Positions 1 to 11,730 of a stretch of 64,000 nucleotides of DNA are shown one piece after another. The notes beneath the pieces were generated by a model that saw nothing but the letters and a program-made list of their open reading frames with translations, did no database searches and was not told the DNA's origin. Within the stretch, counting starts at the first letter, position 1. Every line of letters starts with the position of its first letter. This DNA is from Inonotus obliquus (Eukaryota; Basidiomycota; Agaricomycetes; Hymenochaetales; Hymenochaetaceae), in contig JAJHTX010000008.1 in the NCBI GenBank assembly GCA_032164295.1, positions 1,984,001 through 2,048,000 of the forward strand, written 5' to 3'. The translations under genes and the position numbers were made by a program.

Positions 1-2
1 TC

Positions 3-584
3 GTATTCCGCGACGGTGTTTCGGAGGGACAATTCGATCAGGTGCTTCTTAGGGAGCTGCCTCCTATCAAAGAAGCATTCAGGACAGTTAAGGGTTACAA
101 GCCGAAACTAACTATCGCCATCTGCGGGAAGCGCCACCATACGCGGTTCTATCCGACTAGACAGGAAGATGCGGATAGGACGTCTAACACGAAAGCCGGA
201 ACAGTCGTCGACCAGGGAATAACCGCAGTCTATGACTTTGACTTCTACTTGCAAGCACACGCAGGTCTACAAGGGACCGTTCGTGCAACGCACTACTCTG
301 TCATTTACGACGAGAACAAGTTCCAAGCAGACGATCTCCAGCAGGGCGCGAATGATGTGAGCTATCTATGGGCTCGTGCAACGAAGAGCGTCAGCTTGAT
401 TCCGCCTGCATATTGGGCGGATCGTGCTTGCGAGCGCGGACGGATGTACCTTCATGGAGTTCTCAATCCACAAAAAGGTAGCCCTGAGAGTCGGATGGAT
501 GAAGAGCAGATTAGGAGGAAGGCGGAAGATGCGTGGGGTAACGGAATCCATGAGAATTTGAAGGGAACGATGTTCTACTTGTAA
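3..584 (+). CDS. Argonaute, C-terminal part of PIWI domain (partial, runs off the left edge)
   Basis: This is the last 193 residues of an Argonaute, the small-RNA-guided slicer or silencing protein of fungal RNAi. The reading frame starts at base 3 and runs to TAA at 582-584. The first visible residues, FRDGVSEGQF, are the PIWI motif holding the third catalytic acidic residue. KRHHTRFYP and the TKSVSLIPPAYWADRACERGR stretch follow, and the protein ends in the usual aromatic tail (MFYL). In the fourth catalytic position (His807 of human AGO2) the sequence has Asp (PAYWAD), giving a presumed D-E-D-D tetrad; the first two acidic residues lie outside the window. No intron is seen in this part. 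The family call is firm; whether the protein slices cannot be judged from the fragment. Confidence 0.95.
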   Translation, partial: VFRDGVSEGQFDQVLLRELPPIKEAFRTVKGYKPKLTIAICGKRHHTRFYPTRQEDADRTSNTKAGTVVDQGITAVYDFDFYLQAHAGLQGTVRATHYSVIYDENKFQADDLQQGANDVSYLWARATKSVSLIPPAYWADRACERGRMYLHGVLNPQKGSPESRMDEEQIRRKAEDAWGNGIHENLKGTMFYL

Positions 585-1058
585 TTCGCACTTTAACGAT
601 TGAAAGGTGTTTAGATGACTTTCTTGATACTATGTAGGATTCGTGTGAATAGGATTTGGATTACTTCATTGCTCATCTGTGCTCTAATGTATCTTGATCA
701 ACCGAATGGTTTCCAATGTTCATTGTGACCGTCTATTCTGCACGTTAGATGTATCTAAATAGAAACAGACTTCACAGTCCTCGCCTTCGGCCCGAGTATA
801 GGTGCACTATTTCTGGTCAATGAACACTAGGTGAGATAACCGAAATCTAATCACTCAGTTCATGATGATTCTAGGACTTCTTTGAATACTCCACTAGGCC
901 ACGGGATACGAAGAAGAATTATATTGAGGTCTTCTATGATACATGGTAGACTAGGGATTCCCAATTCAGTCCATTTCATCTCACCTTATCTATATGCGCT
1001 CAGGATATAAACTACACATATCCTACCAAGCGAAGTTTCCCCAGCTTTCGTTTCGTCG
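585..1058. other. intergenic, Argonaute 3' to amidase 5'
   Basis: No coding potential or repeat is seen. It should hold the Argonaute 3' UTR and the amidase promoter. A pyrimidine-rich stretch (CCCCAGCTTTCGTTTCG) lies just before the amidase ATG, as is common upstream of fungal start codons. Confidence 0.5.
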
Positions 1059-3183
1059 ATGACTAACTGGCAAGACATCGTCTCTGATAAAAAACAACGT
1101 CAACAGGCTGAAATTCCGAAAGAATGGATCATTACGCCTCCTGCTGAAGACGAGCTTGACGTGACGGGAGTCCCGGCTTCGTGTGGTCTCCTAACTCCAT
1201 TTGAACTTGACATTACTGAGCTGGATGATGTCGACGTTCTTCTTGGGAAGCTGTCCTCAGGAGAGTGGTCATCTGTTGATGTCACTCGTGCATATTATAA
1301 ACGTGCGATTATCGCTCAGCAAGTGGTGAGTTATGGATAGCTTGAATTTTGCAATTTTTGATTGATGGTCATTGGGACAGACGAACTGCTTGACCGAGAT
1401 ATTCGTGGAGCGAGCTCTCAAACGAGCTGAGGAATGCGACGCATACTTGAAGAAGAATGGAAAACCGATGGGTCCCCTACACGGACTTCCGATTTCTATC
1501 AAGGATCAATTTCGCATGAAGGGGCTAGAAACGACCATTGGTATGTACTGTATATACCTTGAACAGATGAATATTTCGAGATAATCACCTTTCTGTTAAG
1601 GATTCGTCTCACTTATAGGGAAGTACTCAAATGAAGATGCGGTACTCGTCACGATATTGTATGAAGCTGGTGCTGTTCCGTTCGTTAGGACGAACATCCC
1701 GCAGACGCTTATGGTATGAGATGAACATTTATGAAGGGTCACTCTAATGATTACTTTAGTGGACTGAGAGCTATAACAATGTCTTTGGACGTACGACTAA
1801 TCCTCACAACAGAGCATTGACATGTGGTGGATCATCTGGTGGTGAGGGCGCTCTGGTAGGTATAAAGGGTAGCCCTCTCGGTGTAGGGACAGACATCGCA
1901 GGGTTCGCATCCAGGCTTTGATCTGACCTTACGGAAGCTAATCGCTAACAGCTCCATCCGCGTCCCGGCCGCATTCTGCGGCATATATGCACTTCGCCCA
2001 TCCGCGCACCGTTTTGCATACGAAGGACTCGAAGGACCGATGCAAGGGCAAGAAGAGATATCATGTGTTCTTGGACCAATGGCGAGATCACTTTCTGGGG
2101 TCAAAGTTTTCGCAAAGGCTGTGATTGACTCTAGACCGTGGACGAAAGACCCTCTGATGATAAGGAAGGAGTGGGATGAGGATGCATATAATTTGAAGGA
2201 ACATGGCCGGGGAGAGAACCTGTGCTTTGCGATTATGTGGAACAATGGTTGTGTCCTTCCGCATCCTCCGATCCGCCGTGCATTAGAAGAAACGAGGAAA
2301 TCCCTGAACGCGAAAGGAATCAAGGGTGAGCTATCATATGTTTCAACGAAAATGAGCTGATTGAACGGAAAAGCAGTTATCGATTGGCCGGAGTTCAATT
2401 ATGATGAGTTAAACTCGAAGCTGGTGAGCTTTATTATTTTCTTGTCACACAGCTACCTCACAGTGTCTTTACCCGAAAGTTGGACATGTGGGCCGGAGGT
2501 GTAACCATAGATTTCCCAAAATACGTTGAGAAATCTGGCGAGCCCCTTCTTGATAACCTCGCTCCTGAAGGCAAATCAGTCGGGTTTGAATGGTTGAAGC
2601 GACCTCCGATGGAGCCGATTTCCCTATACGATGCCTGGCAGCTCATGAAGCGAAAGCTTGAGTTACGTATGGAGCATCTAAAGTTGTGGAACTCCACTGT
2701 GAATATCACAGGTACAGGAAGGCCTGTGGATGCAATTATTACACCAGTTGCACCCTACGCGGCAGTTCCGCATGGTAGAAACGTGTGGGTCGTGTTTCCT
2801 CGAAGATGGTTTTCGGAGATGTGGGCACTAACGTGCTGAGTCAATCAGCGATGTTAGCTATACAGTGCCATGGAATGCACTTAACTGTTCGACAGTGATA
2901 TTGCCGGTTTCCAAAGTCCAGCCAGAAGTGGACATCCAGCAGCCACGCATAACATTCTTCAACCTGAGGGACGAGTTTATCCATAAGTTATGTGAGTATC
3001 CCTGTTCACACAGAACATCATACAGAGGTAACATATCAATGCCTTCAAATAGACAACCCAGAGAAATGGAGAAACGCACCCATTTCGCTACAGCTTGTGG
3101 GAAATCCGTATGAAGAAGAAGCTGTTATCCGCATGGCTGAGATTGTGGACGACGCTATCAGGTCTTTCAAGAGTAAGCAGTGA
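1059..3183 (+). CDS. fungal amidase (amidase signature family, acetamidase-like), nine exons
   Basis: Hydrolyses a carboxylic amide to acid and ammonia. The proposed exons keep frame throughout: 1059-1325, 1381-1540, 1619-1713, 1760-1902, 1952-2325, 2377-2423, 2453-2784, 2858-2991 and 3053-3183. The Ser-Ser-Lys triad is visible: Lys in PISIKDQFRMKG, the cis-Ser in CGGSSGGEGAL, and the nucleophile in GTDIAGSIRVPA, the last split by a 49-bp intron (1903-1951). The C-terminus has the family pattern NPEKWRNAPISLQLVG, then AEIVDDA. The intron 2992-3052 is chosen because the nearer acceptor at 3025 makes a stop codon, while the one at 3052 gives LYNPEKW. Acceptors at 2373 or 2376 differ by one residue. 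No signal peptide is seen, so it is probably cytosolic. The substrate cannot be told. Confidence 0.93.
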
Positions 3184-3466
3184 TGGAGATACTGAGCGGT
3201 CGAGCACCTGTACAATAATGAAAGGCGAAATGCAAGCAAGCAATTCAGAGTTTCGAGTGTCCATGTCCACGTGATTGTTTTTTTGGTGTGTCACATCACG
3301 TGTTCTGTTAGTGGTACCTGGCACACGGCGGGCAAATCAGGATGGAGGTGTCAGGTGAGGTCGATATTTTAAATGTTTTCTTCTCCGTCATTTTAAATAC
3401 CAATAAGGATATCCAACTGTTTGATATTTAAAATATAAGTCACGTGTTGGCATTTTAAATATCGAT

Positions 3467-3536
3467 TTGGATATCAACAGGGTTGATATTTTATAACCCA
3501 ACTGATATATAAAATATCAACCCTGTTGATATCCAA
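3467..3536. repeat. 29-bp perfect inverted repeat with a 12-base loop
   Basis: Bases 3467-3495 (starting TTGGATATCAACAGGG) are the exact reverse complement of 3508-3536 (ending CCCTGTTGATATCCAA). It is the core of the surrounding inverted-repeat element, and its right edge is where the next hAT-like element inserted. Confidence 0.8.
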
Positions 3537-4367
3537 TGGTGATTGGCACGGCCTATCAAAATTTTGTGCTTTCCCACGTTCTCACTTAGCTTTGCCAGTG
3601 ATCGACACGTCGATTTCAGTGTCACACTTTTGGTTTTCACCTTTGTCCTCTTGAAATAATTTACACAATTGAAGGATTGATTTAGATTCAATACAGGGAT
3701 ATGTTTTTGAGGTCATTGAATACAATGGACAGTAAATAGAAGCAAAATAACAAATATTGAGCGAATTATGGCCAATTTTAGACATTTTCTCGAGAACTAG
3801 GCAACTTCTCCAATTTGTTTTCTGGACAAAATGAAGAAAATCACTTGAAAGTACTGCAAATGCACTGAAACAAGTTAACTTTTTCGAATTTAGAGAGGAA
3901 AGAAGCATACATTTAGTGTGCATAAACATCACATGCCATTTTCCTTTTATTTGAGTGAGTCAGAGCTTCCATTATTACACAAAACTATGTGTTAGCATCA
4001 CAACATTATCCATGAATGATAATGAGCAGAGTTCTGTGCTGATATCAATGAAGACAAAGCAGCCTCCGAATCGAATGTATGCGGTTACATGATTCAGCAG
4101 TCCCACATGAGAATGCTTTATCGACACAAAATATGCCTCAAATCAGGAAAAATTGCTTATTTAAGGTATGGTGAGATGATATTCAATTGCTGACAGTCAG
4201 TAAAATTATTGAGAGGAAGTTTAACGGGTCTGGTAAAAATTGATGTTGGATTGCTATGTCGAGAGAGTGAGACACAAAGATCGACACAACTTACTATATT
4301 TGGGCACATATTAAAACTCCGCTTGGGAAAAGTCGTCACACGGATCACATAGGCCGTGCCAGGTACC
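3537..4367. mobile_element. non-autonomous hAT-like element, 831 bp
   Basis: The ends are TGGTGATTGGCACGGCC on the left and GGCCGTGCCAGGTACC on the right, inverted to each other with a few differences. The flanks are ATATCCAA (3529-3536) and ATATTCAA (4368-4375), an 8-bp target duplication with one change; 8 bp is the hAT hallmark. The interior is AT-rich and non-coding. It shares a subterminal AGAACTAGGCAACTTCT stretch with the element at 37585-38630. Confidence 0.75.
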
Positions 4368-4587
4368 ATATTCAAATCGATATTTAAAATGCCAACACAT
4401 GACTTATATTTTAAATATCGAACAGTCAGATATCCTTATCGGTATTTAAAATGACAGAGAAGAAAACATTTAAAATATCGACCTCACCTCCATCCTGATT
4501 TGCCTGCCGTGGCATGGCCTATGTAATTTCCGTGACATTCCCATGGTCCCTTCCATGGCTAAGCAGCGATCAACACACGGATTCACT

Positions 4588-7148
4588 CACCTGCAGATCC
4601 CACACTACGTAATCAAATTAGAGGGAAGTTCCCTGTCAAAGGTTCCCTCTAATTTGGTGCCATTATGAAATTATCCCTATACTGCAATTAATACTGTGTC
4701 CTGCGCATTAGATATATTATTGATATATGGTTAAGTCATTCTGACTAATGCTCTGTAGACCAAGTGTCTGACACATCAGGCAAATGATCGCCGCTCGATC
4801 GCTTGGTACACCGAGCTTTCCCATTGTCGCCAAGGGCACCAATCCCCCCTGGATGCTGATCCCTGCCTGCCCGACACCATCTCCACCCTGTGCTCATTGT
4901 CTCTGACAGTGAGCACATATATCTCACTCAATTCTTAACGGATTTTTGTCATTAGTTTTTTAAAAGTCATGTAAATTCGACTGGAGCCCATAAATAAATA
5001 AATAAAAATTTTACTGCAAGTAAATGCGTGGGAATTAAGAAACTACTGTGAAATAATATACAATCAAGGCCTCATCAACCTCCCCCAGCCCACATAACCA
5101 ATCAATTGTCCTAAGCAGTACATAGTAAGCATATGTACATCTACTTGTACATAATCACCAAGTATCAGCTCCTTGTAATTAGTTTACAGAAAGTTATTAC
5201 ATTTACCAAATCACCAGAACTACTAAGCCATATCTCCATACCTAGAGCAGATATTAACACAATCATTGATTCAGTATATCAGTATTGGATAGTCAAATGT
5301 ACCTCTAAATTACTGGGTGATACAGTTCAGGGGGGGTGCCTCAGCTTTGCATCTATTATTTGATATAAAAAATAAGTATCTCCATAGATTCTCAACTGTT
5401 TTCTATGATCCAGGCTGTTTCTAGAAGCTATTACTATGTAGAATAGATATACTTATCCATTGTATATACTACCATAGCATATAACGAGATGTAGCATAGG
5501 TTTGTTAATCATTATTTTCCCCAGACGTTCCGAAATGCGATATCTCTATTTATTGAGTACCAAATATCATCATTAAGCACTCATTTTAAAGATACTATAT
5601 TTTTTAGCATCTGTACAAAGTTTGGTAAGAATCGGTTAAGATCTGGGCACTATGCATGCGATACATTAACGAAAATATGTGCACTACATCGAATTTATTA
5701 AGTGTCTTCTTAATAATCAACTAAATAATTATCAGGAGAGGCTATAACTTTGAGTATACATTAGAACTAAGTATTACTACAACTTACAGGCACTGAGACA
5801 GTGAGGGGTAGGTGTTGTGGTGCAAGGGGGGCATATGGGTATGTTAGACATCAAGTAATAGTACTGTTATCTCCTTCTGTTTCTGTCGATTCAGCCCCCA
5901 TATGCCCCCCTTGCACCACAACACCTACCCCTCACTGTCTCAGTGCCTGTAAGTTGTAGTAATACTTAGTTCTAATGTATACTCAAAGTTATAGCCTCTC
6001 CTGATAATTATTTAGTTGATTATTAAGAAGACACTTAATAAATTCGATGTAGTGCACATATTTTCGTTAATGTATCGCATGCATAGTGCCCAGATCTTAA
6101 CCGATTCTTACCAAACTTTGTACAGATGCTAAAAAATATAGTATCTTTAAAATGAGTGCTTAATGATGATATTTGGTACTCAATAAATAGAGATATCGCA
6201 TTTCGGAACGTCTGGGGAAAATAATGATTAACAAACCTATGCTACATCTCGTTATATGCTATGGTAGTATATACAATGGATAAGTATATCTATTCTACAT
6301 AGTAATAGCTTCTAGAAACAGCCTGGATCATAGAAAACAGTTGAGAATCTATGGAGATACTTATTTTTTATATCAAATAATAGATGCAAAGCTGAGGCAC
6401 CCCCCCTGAACTGTATCACCCAGTAATTTAGAGGTACATTTGACTATCCAATACTGATATACTGAATCAATGATTGTGTTAATATCTGCTCTAGGTATGG
6501 AGATATGGCTTAGTAGTTCTGGTGATTTGGTAAATATAATAACTTTCTGTAAACTAATTACAAGGAGCTGATACTTGGTGATTATGTACAAGTAGATGTA
6601 CATATGCTTACTATGTACTGCTTAGGACAATTGATTGGTTATGTGGGCTGGGGGAGGTTGATGAGGCCTTGATTGTATATTATTTCACAGTAGTTTCTTA
6701 ATTCCCACGCATTTACTTGCAGTAAAATTTTTATTTATTTATTTATGGGCTCCAGTCGAATTTACATGACTTTTAAAAAAATAATGACAAAAATCCGTTA
6801 AGAATTGAGTGAGATATATGTGCTCACTGTCAGAGACAATGAGCACAGGGTGGAGATGGTGTCGGGCAGGCAGGGATCAGCATCCAGGGGGGATTGGTGC
6901 CCTTGGCGACAATGGGAAAGCTCGGTGTACCAAGCGATCGAGCGGCGATCATTTGCCTGATGTGTCAGACACTTGGTCTACAGAGCATTAGTCAGAATGA
7001 CTTAACCATATATCAATAATATATCTAATGCGCAGGACACAGTATTAATTGCAGTATAGGGATAATTTCATAATGGCACCAAATTAGAGGGAACCTTTGA
7101 CAGGGAACTTCCCTCTAATTTGATTACGTAGTGTGGGATCCGCAGGTG
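4588..7148. mobile_element. giant palindromic hAT-like element (2 x 1,252-bp inverted repeats)
   Basis: The left arm 4588-5839 and right arm 5897-7148 are reverse complements of exactly equal length, 1,252 bp. A 57-bp spacer (5840-5896) separates them. Only single-base differences were seen, for example in the terminal CACCTGC[A/G]GATCCC, near 5200 and near 4957. GATTCACT flanks both ends (4580-4587 and 7149-7156), an 8-bp target duplication typical of hAT transposition. Each arm carries mirrored 60- and 76-codon open frames with no recognisable domain; I do not call them genes. No transposase is present. Confidence 0.88.
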
Positions 7149-7156
7149 GATTCACT

Positions 7157-8160
7157 GTTCCACTTTTTGTTTTGAGATTCGAGGGTCTGTCCTCCCTTCC
7201 ACAACTTTACAAAAAATCTGAAAAAATGTCCAAAAAATATTTTTTGACACTCTGAACAAGGTGGTAAGAAAAATTACAAAAAATGTCCAACAGATTCTAA
7301 GATACGGCAATTTTTGACACATATATAAATAACTAAGACACTTCTTAAGAATTTTTTTTTAAAAAAGTCTTTGTTTTTCGTTAAGATTTATATATGTGAA
7401 AGAAATATGACAAGAAATCCTGAATTCATTGAGCTAGGAAGCATATATGCTGCTGTGTCTACTGTATATGTTAATCTCTCCACCAGTATGTTGATTTTTT
7501 TTTACATATTGTTGACAGAACTACCCTAATACACACACACATAATATCCAAGCAGTTTTAAAGGAGTTTTAAAAGTGTTTTCAGAGGAAGATAAGGTCAA
7601 GCCAAAAAGCCAAAATAAGATCACATGACACATAAGTGAAAACGGTTATGTATATTCTGCCTGAATATCACCTACAATCAATTTGGATTTGGTATATTTC
7701 ACACTGGATGGTTATTCTAAGCCTTTTCATGTTGAAAAGAAGGGACAAATAGCTCAAATTCTGTGGAACTATATATTCAAGAGATTTGGTGGGGGACTGG
7801 AAAGTGGGACATAAAGATTGACATGAGTTACTATAAATGGAGAATATTTAAAACTCCGCCTGGGTAAAAGTGTCACAGATTTTTCATATGCCATGCCAGG
7901 CACCACCTTTCCTTCAACCACCACCATTGAGCGTGGAAAACTCCCTCTCCCTCCCTTCATTCCATCCGCCTCGCCAGTGCAGTTCTGGAGAGTCTGCACT
8001 TTTATGGTGTCTCCCCTACGACATCAGGTTGTTTAGCTTTATACTGTCTTCTGTTTGCTGTGGGGTCAATCTCTTTTATGCGCGACGTAAGTCGTGCTTG
8101 CCTCTCTCGTCGGGCGAACTGGTGAAACCCAGTCTAAAAACTATCCTTCGTCCCACCCCC
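7157..8160. other. right half of the outer hAT-like element, then unclassified repeat DNA
   Basis: 7157-7906 is AT-rich and non-coding and belongs to the element starting at 3312. 7907-8160 is pyrimidine-rich and continues, beyond the gypsy insertion, at 16975. No gene is seen. Confidence 0.5.
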
Positions 8161-8725
8161 TGTAAGAACACTTTTCCTTTTTTGTCTTTTCTTATTTTAT
8201 ATTTCCTTATATTACTAATTTCCTTTCATTACTAATACCTTATGACTCCCTCCGCCCCATCCTGATATATTACTAATACTGTATTACTAATTCCGTCCCA
8301 ACCCCGACGACGCTTACTCACCTTACTCATTCTTGCTGACTCGTCGAGCCCCATTGTTTGTTTGTTTATATTGTTATGCTGCTGTGCAGCACCTTCTTAG
8401 AGTAATACCTTCCCACAATCCAGGTGTATATAAGTAGATAGATCTTGTCTTGTCTTCCCCACTCGACTCTTCTACTTACCACCACGACGTCTTAGGTATT
8501 CCTCTCTTGTACTTACTTAGTTTATTCAATCTACTTACCACCACAATATCTTAGTCGTATACTGTTCCTAGACGCGTGCATTACTCAAGGTCATCCACCT
8601 TAGACGTACATCACCAACAACTGTGTACTCCCCCTTAAGACAGTGTAGAGGTTGTCTTGGTTTAACCAGACAATCTTCGTGAGAACAGGCCTCGAGCGTG
8701 CACTGCCACCTCGTCCGTCCTAACA
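8161..8725 (+). repeat. 5' LTR of the gypsy element
   Basis: Starts TGTAAGAACAC and ends CCTAACA. It is nearly identical to 16407-16974, apart from scattered substitutions and a 3-base difference at the very start. TATATAAG near 8426 could be the promoter box. Confidence 0.9.
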
Positions 8726-9743
8726 TAAGAGTCGAGTCTCCCCTCAGGACCAATGTATGACTCGTCATCAACGTCTCTCCTTTGCGAGTGTCCCCTAGTA
8801 GGTTGATATCGCATCAACCTGGGTTTACCCGAGCACGACAGAAACCCTCAACCCTGCCCGGCGATGTTGATCAACGTTGTCGTGTATTGGACTCATAAAG
8901 AAATCAACCCTCACTCGTCACCCTGGCTCCTAGTCGCCGTCAACGACAGTACCGAAAGCCCAAGTCCTACGTCATCAAGTTCGATCCTCTCGACTACGAT
9001 CCAAACGATATCATCTTAGGAACGGACAGGAAAGGACGTGCTCAGTACATCAAGCTTAGGTACCGTCCCCAGCGACCAGTAGTCATTGTTAAAGAAGAAG
9101 AAGTAGAAGTGAAGATTGAGGAAGCCGACGTTAAGGTCGAAGAAGAAGACCCTTCCAGTTGGCAGAAGTCAATTGTACGTTGGTAAATACTGGCGTTAAT
9201 GTTGACGTTGCATTTTAGAGGCAACTGTATCTGGACGAAGCGAACAGACGAAGTATACTGCAGCCAGTGTATCTCTTTCATTGTTCCTCTCTGGATTTTT
9301 AAAGTCACCATCTCATTCGACGATACAATCCCTGCTCATCGACAACAACAACAGACTCATCCTCTCCCCGTCAGACCGCCACAATAGATACCGTATCGGA
9401 GCGTGCGGTTCAGCATCTTGGTCAGCTTAGAAGCAGGAGGTACAGTGGAAGTCGTCAAGGCTTCTATTATATGACAGGTACTGGGAAGGAACAGCGCATA
9501 GTTTAGGATCAAGCGAAGGACAATTGGGTACACGCACCAACTACTGTCCCAGCTCCCATCTCATCCTTCGCCTCAACCTCGTCGACAGCTGCGAGATTCT
9601 CGGCACGCAAAGAACCTGAGGAATCATCAGTAGGAGCATTCGATCCTCTGCAAGGTATTATATCCAGACCACCGTCGACACACGAACCTGTTCCACCCCC
9701 TGTCGAAGAAGACCATATTGACGTTGAACCCCCTAAAGACAAC

Positions 9744-10650
9744 ATGTCACAACTCACAGCAGACGTGATCGCAGCAATCGTCGCTCATGCCTAGCACAGG
9801 CAGGAGTCGGACAGCCAAGAACACCGACGAATGCACCAGCAATAGCATCAACAGACAACCCATCTATCGATAAGCCAAGACAGTATCACGGAGGCGACGA
9901 TTATGAAGATTTTCGTCGGGAATTCTTGTTGTATGTCTCGGAGAACCCAGGAAGGTTTGGAACCAACGTCAACCGGATCAAATTCGTGCTGTCATACCTA
10001 AAGTCGGGACGAGCTTCAACATGGGCACAGAACTATGTTGATTCGAACACAGCAGCGGACGGAAGTTCAACCATTCCTGACGACTTCAAGAAGTTTGTTG
10101 AGGCCCTCGATGCATCTTTTAGAGACCCCCACAAAGCATCAAAGGCACTAGAACGAATATATTCAGAAGTCCAAGGACATCGTACGGCTGATGAGTTTTT
10201 CGACGTCTTCGAACAACTAAGGATCTCGGCGAAACTCACCAACAAGGAACACGATGCCATCCTCATCCATCATCTAGAGCAGGCAGTCAACCCTGATGTT
10301 CTTCGAGGAGTCATGTGAGCAGAGAAGATACCAATGACGTATAATGAATGGAAGGCGAAAGCATTAGCCGTCAATGCAGTAGAACAACAGCTTTGAACCC
10401 AACTGCGTCCGAATCGACCACCGGTGCGAAACCTTCCCCCAAACCCCCAAACTCAGTATCGTCGACCCCCAGGACCCCCACCCCAACAACAGCAGTCACA
10501 ACCACAACATCCCCCATTGCAGGCACAAGGAGTAAAGCCGGGTACACACCCTGGAATGGAGATTCCAATGGAAGTCGGCACCGCTCATCGTCGTCTATTT
10601 TGCTAGGCGTGCAGAAAGCCTAGACACTTTGCGAGTCAATGTCTGGACAA
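9744..10650 (+). pseudogene. gag of the gypsy element, with broken zinc knuckle
   Basis: The capsid-like part is clear. Residues around YHGGDDYEDFRREFLLYV and the long frame 9926-10318 (ALDASFRDPHKASKALERI, DEFFDVFEQL) match retrotransposon gag. A proline/glutamine linker follows, then a CCHC knuckle in which the second residue is a stop: C-stop-AC-RKPR-H-FASQ-C, with TAG at 10604-10606. Further stops lie at about 9793, 10316-10318 and near 10394. A possible N-terminal gag piece with an acidic EEEVEVKIEEADVKVEEED run lies at about 8940-9186 in a different frame. Confidence 0.75.
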
Positions 10651-11028
10651 AAAACAGGTGGTGCGACAAATCATCGTGGGAATGGTCCCAACGATTCGAA
10701 GGGAGATGGTGGAACAGCTTGGGGAACTGCTGGAGTCGGCTTTTGTCAAAGAAGAATACAGTGAGGAAACCGTCGAAGTTAGGGCTACGACCAAGACCGA
10801 AGGAGTCAACGTCGAGCAGGATTTTTCGGAAGACCAGCAGTAGACGCTGTAACTACTGGTCAACATTCTCAAGGACTCTCATCAGTGTTAAATTATAACT
10901 CGCGTGCTGTACAGTATCTAGATGCACCTCAATACACCAAGTTAAAAAATCACGAGATCCTGAACAACGTAATACCCATCCCCAAAAAAGAAGACGATCT
11001 AGATGTTGACGACTATGATGATATGTGA

Positions 11029-11472
11029 ATGTATGACAAAGGTGTACAGCCTAAGGAGAAGGAACCGGAAGCCGTCTTTGTGCGACGAATGAATAGATAC
11101 CAACTGGACGTTATCGTAACCATCATTCATCCCTTAAATCGGCAACTGACTCCCGAAGATAAACAGGAGATGCAGCAGCTAGATGGAGAAGAATACGATA
11201 TGGACAGACTGGAGTTGGATGCACATGCACTCATTGACTCTGGAGCAACTGGTTCTCTCATCGATAAAGGATTCGTCGAAAGGTACAAGATCCCCACCAA
11301 ACACTATATTCGTCCTATACCACTCTTTAATGCTGATGGAACTGGCAACAAGGTGGGTTCAATGACGGAGTATGTGGAAGTGCAAATGATCTTTGACGGG
11401 ATACATGAAGAAACTATTCGTCTAGCAGTGACATCCCTAGCGTCAACTAACGTCTTTCTTGGATATGACTAG
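11029..11472 (+). pseudogene. aspartic protease domain of the gypsy element
   Basis: The frame contains HALIDSGATGSLID, the retropepsin active site (D-S-G-A), followed by the LGYD flap/C-terminal motif. The frame is closed by TAG at 11470-11472 where a Trp codon (D-W-LRKHNP) is expected in this family. The stop at 11026-11028 just upstream likewise separates it from the preceding acidic linker. Confidence 0.8.
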
Positions 11473-11730
11473 TTACGCAAGCACAATCCGGAAATTGACT
11501 GGAAGACGAGCGTCATGTCATTCACTCGTTGTCCGGAGACATGTTGGTCCTTGGAAAGGGAGGTGGAGGAGTATCGCAAGAAGCAGGTTAGAAGAGCGAC
11601 AAAGTGGCCAGAGTACCTCGATGAGTTTGCAGACGTCTTCAGTGAGGAGAACTTTGAAAAGTTGCCAGAGCATTGAGTTTGGGACCACGCCATAGAGCTA
11701 AAGGCGGATTTTAAGCCAAGCGACTACAAG

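Larger units (their letters stand above)
3324..4511. mobile_element. inverted-repeat element (MITE-like), split by a hAT-like insertion
   Basis: Left arm about 3324-3478 and right arm about 4376-4511 are inverted copies. CACGGCGGGCAAATCAGG on the left matches the reverse complement of CCTGATTTGCCTGCCGTG on the right. Inside are runs of TTTAAA and GATATC. Without the nested element at 3537-4367 it is about 350 bp, almost all of it able to fold on itself. No protein is encoded. Confidence 0.65.
3312..7906. mobile_element. outer hAT-like element carrying three nested insertions
   Basis: The left end TGGTACCTGGCA (3312) mirrors the right end TGCCATGCCAGGCACC (7891-7906). The next bases also correspond: GGCCTATGTAATTTCCGTGAC after 4514 against the reverse complement of GTCACAGATTTTTCATATG before 7891. 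Without insertions it would be near 0.85 kb, AT-rich and non-coding, with subterminal CTCCGCCTGGGTAAAAG like the element at 3537-4367. The 8-bp flanks do not match, so the outer borders are less secure than those of the nested pieces. Confidence 0.5.

Noticed and set aside
5133..6603. Mirrored 76-codon and 60-codon open frames in the palindrome arms
   Set aside because: They are identical only because the arms are copies. There are no domains, no intron-exon signal and only ordinary AT-rich composition, so they are not called as genes.
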